Below are positions 45,743 to 54,700 of a DNA stretch of 64,000 nt, piece by piece. The notes beneath the pieces were generated by a model. That model was given only the letters and a program-made list of their open reading frames with translations. It did not search any database and was not told the DNA's origin. Position 1 is the stretch's first letter. Each line of letters starts with the position of its first letter. The translations under genes and the position numbers were made by a program. The DNA is taken from positions 1 to 64,000 of the forward strand of contig NZ_RWBG01000002.1 in NCBI RefSeq assembly GCF_003944795.1, read 5' to 3'. The DNA is from Mangrovimonas spongiae (lineage in GTDB: Bacteria; Bacteroidota; Bacteroidia; Flavobacteriales; Flavobacteriaceae).

Positions 45743-48700
45743 TTATTTTTCGGTGTTTTGAAGATGTTCTTTAGGCGTATAACGATATACTTCTTTAAAA
45801 CATTTAATAAAATAAGATGGTGAGTTAAAGCCTGTTTGGTAAGCGATTTCGGAAATGGTGTAATTAGAGTTTTCCAACAGCGACATAGCTAATTTTAAAC
45901 GCTCATTTCGGATAAATTGCGACGTAGTTAACCCTAAAAGCGCTTTTAGTTTTCTATGCAATTGCATACGACTCATATGCATAGATTTGCTTAAGGTTTC
46001 GGCTGTGAAGTCTGATTGTACAATATGCTCTTTAATGGCTTCTTGAAGCTGCTTAAAAAACTGTTCTTCGGTCTTAGAAGCTTTTATATTGTGAAAATCC
46101 AGAACGTTGTTCTTGCCATAAAACTCCTGAAGTTTTTTTCGAGTGGTTATAAGTTTTTCTACTCTTATCTTAAGCTTTTCACTGTTGAAGGGTTTGGTCA
46201 TATAAGCATCGGCACCTGTTCTTAGACCTTCTATTTCGTTATGATCGCCAGATTTTGCCGTAAGTAGAATAATAGGAATGTGACTAGTTTTGATGTCTTC
46301 TTTTAGGGTATTACAAAGTTGAATACCATCTACTTTGGGCATCATGACATCACTTATAATAATATCTGGAATATGCTTTACGGCCTTTTCAATACCTTTT
46401 TCACCATTACAAGCTTCTATTATTTTATATGTATCTTTTAAAATAGACTTTACAAAAGCTCTTATGTCTTCATCATCTTCCACAATAAGCAATAAAGGTT
46501 TTGTTTCTTTACCATTAAGTTGGATACTTGTTTCTTCTTTAGTATTCGGTTCGTTGGAATCTTCTTCATTTAATACAATAGCTGATATTTCGGTTGAATT
46601 AAAATAAGCTTTTTCTATAGGTAGCGTTACCACAAACTGGATATCATCCTGATTCATTGAGTGTGCTACTACACTCCCATGGGAAAGGACACTAAGTTCT
46701 TTTACTAAAGACAACCCAATACCTACACCTTCACTATGGGTATTGTTTTGGTAATACCGCTGAAATAATGCTGGAAGTTCTTCATCTTTTAAATTGTTTC
46801 CATTATTAAGGATTGTAAGTGTAACATAACCTTGATTAACAGAAGCATCAAATTTTACATAACCATTTTCTGGAGTATATTTTACCGCGTTGTTTAATAG
46901 ATTAGATACTATTTTTTCTACTAAATCCTTATCAAACCAAGCTGCTTCCATGTTTTCAATACTATAAGTAAACTCGATATTTTTCTGCTGGGCTTTAAAT
47001 GCAAAAGCGGTGGCTAATTGTTTTAATAACACCGACAAATTACCTTGTGTCACCAATAACTTAATATTACCTGTTTCTAATTTTGAAAGGTCTAGTAATT
47101 GATTTACTAAATTTAGTAAACGCTTGGAGCTTCTTTTAATAAGGTTGAGTTCCTGCTTATCATTTTTTGAAATATTGGGCTTACACAATTGATTTTCTAC
47201 TGGACCAGAAATAAGTGTTAGTGGCGTACGAAACTCATGAGAAATATTGTTATATAGTTTGGTTTTAAACTCGTCTAACTTCTTTAACCTGGCTGTTTCG
47301 CGAGACTCTAACTCCAATTTCATTTTCATTTGCCAGCGCCAACTAAAATATTTATAAATTCCATAAACCGCTAATAGAAAAAGCATTGTATAAACCGCCT
47401 TAGCCCAATTGCTTAAATACCAAGGCTGTAAAATGGTAAAGGAATAGGTGTCTGGAGTGTTGTTCCATAATCCATCATAGTTACTAGAAATAACTTCGAA
47501 GGTGTAATCGTTTGGTGGTAAATTAACATATCTAGCAACATTATTATTTCCCGATTCTATCCATTCGTTATCATGATTGATTAATCTGTATTTAAAATTA
47601 TTTCCTCTTGGTTTTGAAAAACTTAAACTTTTAAAATCAAATGATATAGAGTTCTTCTCACTATTAAAAGTATGCACGGATTTAAAATCAATTTCGTTAT
47701 TAAGCACCTTAATTTTAGAAATAATGGTTTTAGGACGATTAGGATTTTTAGTAATGGTTTCTGGTTTAAACCAATTTACCCCAGACAACCCTCCAAAGTA
47801 CATGACGCCGTTATCGTCTTTATAGTAGGCATTGGAATTAAACTCCAAAGATTGCAAACCATCATTAGTATTAAAGTTCTCTATTTGGACATTATCTTTA
47901 TCATGGTAGAAAAACTTAACTAGCCCTCTATTGGTACTCATCCAAAGGGTATTATGTTCATCAAAAAGAATTCCATAGATACAGTTATCTGGTAGTCCTT
48001 CCTCTGTTGAAAACAGCTCTTTTTTATTAGATATAATATCGTATCTAATAAGCCCCTTCCCGTTAGTTCCAATCCATAATATATTTTTATTAACTGGATC
48101 AAAAGCTATGCTTTTTATCTTCTTAGACTCTTTAAGTTTTTGCTCGATTTTACCCGAATTAAGATCTACTGTATAAATGCCATCGGAGTAGGTTGATACC
48201 CATAATGTTTTCTGATTGTCTTCGATAATACATGAAACTGCATTGATTGGTTCAGAATTAATATCATCTATTTGATAATGGTACTTTTCAATCACTCCTA
48301 AACTTCTATCAAATTTAACCAAACCATAATCACAGGCTAGCCACATTTGCCCATTTGAATCTTTAAAAATTTTATTGATATAGTTAATATCTAATGGTAC
48401 TTCAGAAAATTTATTGTACACCTCTGCCCCACCATCTTCTTTTAAAATTGTTAACCCTCCTTTTTTCTTTAACACAGTTCCATTTCCTATCCAAAGATCA
48501 CCATCTTCATAATACAAAGCATCAATAGCTGAGGTAAGTAAAGGTGAGTTTTTATCGGTTAGGGTTTTAAATTCATTTGTTAATTTATTACTAACTGTTA
48601 GACCGTTGGTTGTGCCCAAAAAAACACGTTGTTCATTATCTGATGTAATAGAAAGTACTACTTCTACATTTATATCTTTAGGAACCTGACCTGCGGTTAG

Positions 48701-49735
48701 CACATTGAATTTAGATAAATATTCATCGTAATACGCTAAACCTGATACATTGGTTCCTAACCAAATTACACCATTCGAATCTTCATACAAACTAAATATT
48801 TCATTATCGCTTAGAGCGTACAAATTCCCTTTTTGAAATTTTAGTTTTTCAATGGTATTCGTTCTTAAATCAAGTAGTAAAATTCCTTGTTTTAAAGTAC
48901 AAATCCAGAGTCTTTGGTATTTATCTTCATGTAAAGACAGAATATACAAATCCTTTGGAAGTTTAGGATTTATCACATTTGCCGATTGGAAGTCTTTATC
49001 TAACTTGGTTTTAAAATATAACCCATCTCCTAAAGTCCCCAACCAAATAGTACCATCTTTCGATTTTTCTAATACATGGTTTCTTTTAGAGTTTTGATTG
49101 TATATCGTGTTATATTCTTGAGTTTTTAAGTTATACTTATAAATATGTTTAAATGTTGTAAAGTATAAATCCTCTTCAACTTCTAGAAAATGATGAACAA
49201 CCAAGTCTTTTTTAGTTGGTTTAAATATGATGGTTGTATCTTTTGTTTTAGCATTTACCGATACAATATTACCGTTGTACATACTAAAATACATATTAGA
49301 ATAAGAGTCTTGAAAAAGATTTACTACAGAATCGTTTGGAAAAACCCTAGAAAATTTATCGGTCTTCTTTTGGTATTTTTCCAATTTACAACCAGAAGAT
49401 ATAATCCACAAATCATCTTGACGATCTACAAAGACTCTTCCTAAAATTTTACCCCTTCCTTTGGCAGTCGCATCAAATTGTTTGTTGTAAGCTTTAAAGG
49501 TATTTCCATCGTACCTATCTAAACTACTTCTTGTTGCTATCCATAAATACCCTGTACTGTCCTGCGCCATGCTAATAACACTGTTTTGCGACAGTCCATC
49601 TTCGTTGTTTAAGTACCTAAATGTAACTTGTTTAAGATTAGGGTTTGTTAATTTAATTTCTTGAGTTTGGCTAAATACCAACGATGAGTAAAATAAACTT
49701 ATAACAAGCGATATGTAGATATAACTCCTAGTCAT
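45743..49735 (-). CDS. Hybrid two-component system (HTCS) sensor/regulator 1
   Basis: A single 1330-aa protein combining all parts of a two-component system. It has a signal peptide (about 1-22), a periplasmic double propeller of repeats such as LWIGTNGKGL (about 30-690), a Y_Y_Y domain (NLPPNDYTFEVISSNYDG), one membrane helix (about 795-815) and a cytoplasmic kinase with HEFRTPLTLISGP. The HATPase (NLLNNAVKYTPENG), receiver (LLIVEDDEDIRAF, phosphoacceptor Asp in IIISDVMMPK) and AraC HTH (about 1230-1330, ending YTPKEHLQ) follow. Such proteins usually sense glycans beside SusCD genes, but none is nearby here. Its likely target is the promoter just past its own stop codon. Confidence 0.96.
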   Translation of the reverse strand: MTRSYIYISLVISLFYSSLVFSQTQEIKLTNPNLKQVTFRYLNNEDGLSQNSVISMAQDSTGYLWIATRSSLDRYDGNTFKAYNKQFDATAKGRGKILGRVFVDRQDDLWIISSGCKLEKYQKKTDKFSRVFPNDSVVNLFQDSYSNMYFSMYNGNIVSVNAKTKDTTIIFKPTKKDLVVHHFLEVEEDLYFTTFKHIYKYNLKTQEYNTIYNQNSKRNHVLEKSKDGTIWLGTLGDGLYFKTKLDKDFQSANVINPKLPKDLYILSLHEDKYQRLWICTLKQGILLLDLRTNTIEKLKFQKGNLYALSDNEIFSLYEDSNGVIWLGTNVSGLAYYDEYLSKFNVLTAGQVPKDINVEVVLSITSDNEQRVFLGTTNGLTVSNKLTNEFKTLTDKNSPLLTSAIDALYYEDGDLWIGNGTVLKKKGGLTILKEDGGAEVYNKFSEVPLDINYINKIFKDSNGQMWLACDYGLVKFDRSLGVIEKYHYQIDDINSEPINAVSCIIEDNQKTLWVSTYSDGIYTVDLNSGKIEQKLKESKKIKSIAFDPVNKNILWIGTNGKGLIRYDIISNKKELFSTEEGLPDNCIYGILFDEHNTLWMSTNRGLVKFFYHDKDNVQIENFNTNDGLQSLEFNSNAYYKDDNGVMYFGGLSGVNWFKPETITKNPNRPKTIISKIKVLNNEIDFKSVHTFNSEKNSISFDFKSLSFSKPRGNNFKYRLINHDNEWIESGNNNVARYVNLPPNDYTFEVISSNYDGLWNNTPDTYSFTILQPWYLSNWAKAVYTMLFLLAVYGIYKYFSWRWQMKMKLELESRETARLKKLDEFKTKLYNNISHEFRTPLTLISGPVENQLCKPNISKNDKQELNLIKRSSKRLLNLVNQLLDLSKLETGNIKLLVTQGNLSVLLKQLATAFAFKAQQKNIEFTYSIENMEAAWFDKDLVEKIVSNLLNNAVKYTPENGYVKFDASVNQGYVTLTILNNGNNLKDEELPALFQRYYQNNTHSEGVGIGLSLVKELSVLSHGSVVAHSMNQDDIQFVVTLPIEKAYFNSTEISAIVLNEEDSNEPNTKEETSIQLNGKETKPLLLIVEDDEDIRAFVKSILKDTYKIIEACNGEKGIEKAVKHIPDIIISDVMMPKVDGIQLCNTLKEDIKTSHIPIILLTAKSGDHNEIEGLRTGADAYMTKPFNSEKLKIRVEKLITTRKKLQEFYGKNNVLDFHNIKASKTEEQFFKQLQEAIKEHIVQSDFTAETLSKSMHMSRMQLHRKLKALLGLTTSQFIRNERLKLAMSLLENSNYTISEIAYQTGFNSPSYFIKCFKEVYRYTPKEHLQNTEK

Positions 49736-50114
49736 TCAGTATTTTATTAAAAATACACGAATTTAAAATAGAGAAGCCTCCTTTGTTATTTCAAAGGAGA
49801 ACCTGTTAGCTCTATCTAAATTTGATGGTTAATACTTATAAAGTTACTATTTTTTTAACATCATTCATACTGTATCCATATACTATCCATACTTAAACCA
49901 TAAGGAAACACGTTATACCTTTACTAATTCTTTACTGTTTTTTTAACGTACTCCCCTATGGTTATTTCTATCTTAAGTAAATAGATTCTACTTAAAAGTG
50001 AAGCCATATTTATTTGGTTGAGATTGTCATTTTTTACTTTTAACACCTATTTTCCTCATACATGCATCAAATAATCTAATCGTCAAAAACCTGTTATTTT
50101 ATAGCTTCATCTTA
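49736..50114. promoter_or_regulatory. 379-bp gene-free HTCS1 promoter/leader region
   Basis: A perfect 8-bp hairpin CTCCTTTG-TTATTT-CAAAGGAG lies at 49778-49799, about 43 nt before the HTCS1 start, so it would be in its leader. Further upstream, CAT triplets recur at 49866, 49877, 49888 and 49899 with exact 11-bp spacing; TATCCATA is duplicated at 49873 and 49884. No TAnnTTTG was found and no gene is visible. The phased copies suggest a protein-binding array. Confidence 0.4.
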
Positions 50115-50549
50115 TTATTGGCGTGTCCACTCTTGATAGTTACCAGCCCCAGAAGCATCTACTGATATCCAAATAACATCATCTGATTGAAAGTTTATAT
50201 TTGCACTGTAATAATTGTAATCGCTACCCAATTCTGAATGGGTAAAATCGTTAATATCATCAGCTTGTATATTCATCCATTTTACATCATCTATCTCAAA
50301 TCCAGAGGTAACAGGATCTACAATAACTCCATTTTCATCTATTATATTAATAATCATTCCTTCATTTCCTTCATGGTTTCCTCCTGTACGTAACCAAGTG
50401 CCTTGTAAATCATCAAGTGTATAAGAAGTTTCATTATCGGGGTTATTGTTATTGTTTTCATTAATAAATGGATTATCGTCTTGAGAGCAAGACATTATAG
50501 TAATAAGTAGTAAGGCGAATAAATAAATGATTTTAGAATTTGTTTTCAT
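50115..50549 (-). CDS. Lipocalin-like lipoprotein
   Basis: The 144-aa product, from ATG 50549 (MKTNSKIIYLFALL), has a lipobox IMSC (Cys21), then a low-complexity Asn/Asp linker (NENNNNNPDNE) and a roughly 100-residue beta-rich domain opening LDDLQGTWLRTGG and closing GNYQEWTRQ. The upstream ATG at 50591 would put a charged stretch before the signal and is less likely. This is the same general class as the 39806 protein. It follows the DUF4412 gene by 94 bp and may belong to cassette 2. Function is unknown. Confidence 0.75.
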   Translation of the reverse strand: MKTNSKIIYLFALLLITIMSCSQDDNPFINENNNNNPDNETSYTLDDLQGTWLRTGGNHEGNEGMIINIIDENGVIVDPVTSGFEIDDVKWMNIQADDINDFTHSELGSDYNYYSANINFQSDDVIWISVDASGAGNYQEWTRQ

Positions 50550-50643
50550 AATGTGATTTTTTAATGGTTTTTTGTTTTTAATTAAATACATATTGGTTAA
50601 ATAATTTTTGATAATGTTAAGATTGACACTTGCTATGATGCAT

Positions 50644-51483
50644 TTACATAAGTTTTTTATACTCTTTAGAGTTTATCGTTACATCTTGCTCTTCTAGTGC
50701 CACACAGCGCATGGTTATGGTTTCAGGTTTTCTTTTTGAAGTATCGGTAACCTGCATATCCAAAACAAGACCATTTACTTGAGTCATCCATTGCTGGTTA
50801 GTGGCTTGTTTTTTATTGCTTATATTGTAAAATTCATTTGGGAAACTAACATCTGCACTTTGGGTTACCCAAACATAGCCTTTCATGTCGCTAGATGTAA
50901 TAAGGTATTCTTCGCAAGGATACCCTAATATGGTTTTTGTTTTTCCAGATTTTTTAATACGTGCATCACTTTCGCTATCAGCTTTATCTAGTATTTGATT
51001 AAAGTTTAAGGATGTTGCCATTAACATTTTGCTATTACCAGCTTCGGTATACATAAACATGGTTTTTTTCTCGAAATCCATCACAGTGGTCATGGTGCTT
51101 GCAGACTCAATAGTACTTCCCAAATAAGATTCTCCTTTAGATAAATAATAATTTATAGTGGTATTATACTTCCCGCTTTGCAGTTGCATAACATATTTAT
51201 GGGTAAATTGGTAAACTGCTCTTGGCGATTTATTAGATTGAGCGCTTGAGGATTTCTTATCGCTTTTTTTCGATGTCTTTTTTCTGTTGAATGTCGAGTC
51301 GAAGGCTTTTTCGGTTTCTTTTCTACTTTTTTGTTCAACTTTTCTTTCAACGGTACGTTCTGCAGAATTAACAGCCTTGTCTGCCAAGCGCTCCAAAAAC
51401 TGGGCTTGTCCAGTAAATGAAAACAGTACGGCAAAACTTAATGTGCTAATACATTTTCTGATTTGTAGGTCTTGATGCTTCAT
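50644..51483 (-). CDS. Secreted DUF4412-like protein
   Basis: The 279-aa product has a hydrophobic N-terminal segment (about 10-27, ending TGQAQF) acting as a signal peptide, then a charged Lys/Ser-rich helical region (about 30-88) and a C-terminal domain of about 190 residues with the layout of DUF4412: YQFTHKYVMQLQSGKYNTTINYYLSKG, KTILGYPCEEYLITSSDMKGYVWVTQ and a closing LEEQDVTINSKEYKKL. Function is unknown. Its ATG overlaps the stop of a 45-aa frame (ATGA), exactly as the MopE-like gene does in cassette 1, so it is the presumed effector of HTCS2. Confidence 0.8.
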   Translation of the reverse strand: MKHQDLQIRKCISTLSFAVLFSFTGQAQFLERLADKAVNSAERTVERKVEQKSRKETEKAFDSTFNRKKTSKKSDKKSSSAQSNKSPRAVYQFTHKYVMQLQSGKYNTTINYYLSKGESYLGSTIESASTMTTVMDFEKKTMFMYTEAGNSKMLMATSLNFNQILDKADSESDARIKKSGKTKTILGYPCEEYLITSSDMKGYVWVTQSADVSFPNEFYNISNKKQATNQQWMTQVNGLVLDMQVTDTSKRKPETITMRCVALEEQDVTINSKEYKKLM

Positions 51484-51617
51484 TTTTTATTAATATTTAT
51501 TGTTTTAATTATTTCGTCTTTTAACAGAATATTGAGTTGATAAGATCCCGACTTTAAATGATCTATACTCAAATAAATGGTATTGTTATTAAGTAGTGTT
51601 TTATTTGGTGTATCCAC
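51480..51617 (-). CDS. 45-aa microprotein (cassette 2), translationally coupled to the DUF4412-like gene
   Basis: The frame starts at GTG 51617 (no ATG is available; an in-frame TAA lies just upstream) and ends at TGA 51482-51480, overlapping the next gene's ATG. The product begins MDTPNKTLLNNNTIY and contains IDHLKSGSYQLNI. Length and IDHLK position match the cassette 1 frame exactly, and a 15-mer of DNA (TTTAAATGATCTATA) is shared. Like its partner it has no signal peptide and resembles the end of a T9SS sorting domain. The GTG start and lack of ATG make it the weaker of the pair, but the conservation argues for function. Confidence 0.6.
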   Translation of the reverse strand: MDTPNKTLLNNNTIYLSIDHLKSGSYQLNILLKDEIIKTININKK

Positions 51618-51649
51618 TATTATTATAATTTAAACGTTAAAAGACAGGG

Positions 51650-51715
51650 TAAAGATAATTGTGAAGAATGCATGCGTATACGACATATGTTCCAAAGTAT
51701 AGAACATATGTTCCA
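51650..51715 (-). promoter_or_regulatory. Predicted HTCS-dependent operator/promoter, cassette 2
   Basis: On the plus strand ACATATGTTCCA occurs at 51683-51694 and 51704-51715, period 21 bp, spacer 9 bp, as in cassette 1; 9 of 12 core bases match the other cassette. The HTCS stop codon lies 19 bp away. The minus-strand box TATCTTTA (51657-51650) starts exactly 25 bp after the repeat. Confidence 0.7.
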
Positions 51716-51734
51716 TGTTATAAAACAGTAGGTT

Positions 51735-54700
51735 TTATACGTGTTTAGAAGCGTACTCGTTAGGCGTACAACCAAATATTTCTTTAAAACACTTATTAAA
51801 ATAAGATGGTGTATTGAACCCTACTTGATAGGCTATCTCTGCTATGGTAGCATCTGATTTTTGTAATAATTCCTGAGCTAGTTTTAAGCGTTGGGTTCTT
51901 ATAAATTCGGTAGCGCTAACGCCAAATATTGCTGTAAGTTTTCTATGCAGTTGTGTGCGGCTCATTTGCATATGTTTACAGAATTGTGTGTTATTGAACT
52001 CTTGATTTGTAATATGTTTGTCTAAAACTATTGTTAACCTTTTTAAAAACTGGTCATCGTTAGATATTATTTTTAAGTCGGGTGTAATACTTAATGTTTT
52101 TCCGTAATGTTGCTGTAAGCGTTTACGAAGTTCTAATTGTTTATTTACAATTAATTTTAGTTTTTTAGGGTTAAAAGGTTTTGTTATATAAGCATCTGCA
52201 CCTGTTTTAAAACCTTCTATTTCATTAGCCTCACCAGATTTTGCGGTTAACATAATAATGGGAATATGGCTAGTTTTAATATCCTGTTTTAATTCGTTGC
52301 ATAGTTGCACGCCATCTAGCTTAGGCATCATAATGTCTGTAATAATAACATCGGGAATATGTTTTAATGCAAATTGTTTACCTTCTTCCCCATTACTTAC
52401 TTGAATAACATTATAAGTATGTTTAAAAATAGTTGCTACAAAATCATTAATTTCTTTATTATCTTCAACAATTAACACCATAGGGTTCTTACTATTGTGT
52501 TTAGTTGTTGAGGTCGATGGTATATCTTCTAATTTCTCTCTAAAGTTGTTTTCTGAAATCTCATCACTAATTTCTGAAATTTGATAAAATGAACGCTCAA
52601 TAGGTAGTGTTACCGTAAATTGGATATTGTCTTCATTAATAGTATTTGCAACAATATTACCATGCGTTACAATAGCAAGTTCCTTTACAAGGGATAACCC
52701 AATGCCTACACCATCTGTACTCTTTTGGTTTTGATAATACCGTTGAAATAGTTTTCCTAATTGCTCATTAGGTATGGTGTTCCCATTATTAATAAAACTC
52801 ATTACAAGTTGGCCATTTTTTCGTGTAGTTTCAAAATATATCTGTCCATTTTTAGGCGCATATTTTACCGCATTAGATAATAGATTAGTAACTATTTTCT
52901 CTACAATATCACGGTCAAACCATACTTGTTTTAGCTCTGGTATAACATAGGTAAACTGAATATTCTTTTGTTGTGCTTTATATTGAAATGCTTCTGCTAT
53001 TTGTTTTAACAATACGTCTAAGTCTCCTTGTTGTATCGCTAGTTTAAAGTGACCTGTTTCTAATTTTGACAAATCTAACATCTGGTTTACCAAGTTTAAT
53101 AAACGCTTAGAATTGTCCTGAACCATTAATAACTCTTTTTTGTCTTGTTTAGTTAGTTTTGGTTTGGCTAATTGTTTTTCTATAGGCCCTGTAATTAAAG
53201 TTAGTGGCGTTCTAAATTCATGGGAAATATTAGTGTATAATTTGGTTTTAAATTCATCTAATTTCTTTAACCGTATGGTTTCTTTATGTTCAAACTCCAG
53301 TTTCATTTTCATATGCCAGCGCCATTTTAAATATTTATAGACCCATACACTAATTCCTAATAGTAATAAGGCATAACATATAATCGCTAGTGTGCTTAAA
53401 TACCATGGTTTATTTATAGTAAAAGTATAAGTAGCAGGAGTTTCGTTCCACACGCCATCATAATTACTAGAAATAACTTTAAACGTATAATCGTTTGGGG
53501 GTAAATTTGTATAGTGCGCTGTATTGTTATTTCCAGAAGAAATCCAATTAGGATCATGATTAACTAACTGGTACTTATATTGATTTCGGTCTGGCTGCGA
53601 ATAATGTAAACTTGAAAACGTAAATGTCATGGTGTTTTGCTTTGATGAAAACACATCGTTTTGGGTTATTTTATGCGGCTTGGCAAAAATGTCAAAACCA
53701 GAAATTATTGTTCTAGGCTTATCTGAATTATAGGATAATTGATTAGGGTTGAACCAGTTTAATCCTTCCAAACCACCAAAGTATAACATACCTTTTTCAT
53801 CTTTAAAATAAGCTCCAGTATTAAATTCATTGGTTTGTAAACCATCGTAATTACTAAAGTTTTCAATAGCAACAATCGTATCGTTATCAATTGTAGCTTT
53901 TGTTAACCCTTTATTAGAACTTAACCAAAGATTATCTTTTGAATCTGGTAAAATGGCATAAACTACATTATTTGCTAACCCTTGGTTTGTGGTAAAATGT
54001 TTTATGGTTTTAGATTGTGTATTATAAGCTTTTATACCGTTGCCATTAGTTCCTACCCATAATATATTATTATTGTAATAAAGTGATTTTATTCGGTCTT
54101 TAATCTCTTTAACATCCACAATAATTCCCGTTTTAGTATTTAAAACATATAAACCGCTGCCTTCTGTTCCAATCCAAAGTTGATTGTCGTTACCAGACTC
54201 AACTGTTCTTATAGCATTGGATGTTAATACAGAGTTTTTTGAATGATACGTTTTAACAACTCCTTGCTCCTCATCAAACAAGACCAAACCATTTAAGGTA
54301 CATAACCAAAGTCTATTATTTGCCGCTTGATAGATTTTCCATATAGACATTCCTTTAGTTACATCAAAAGATTTGAATGTCTCATTGGCAATCCACTTTT
54401 GAAGTCCGCTATTTTGATGTCCAATCCACAATGTACCTTGGCTATTAAACAAACTCATTACTCTATCACTCGATAAAGTTGAGTTTTTTGTAGTGTACAT
54501 CTTATAACTGTTGGTTTCAAAATCTATAGCCGTTAATCCTTTGTTTGAAGTCCCTAGCCAAACCTCGTTGTCCTTTTTAACAATAGCTCTTACAAAATCT
54601 ATACTTATATTGTCTGGCGCTTGTTTATTGGTTAACACATTAAATTTAACCAGATCTTCATCGTAATAACTCAATCCGGAACCATCGGTTCCTAACCAAA

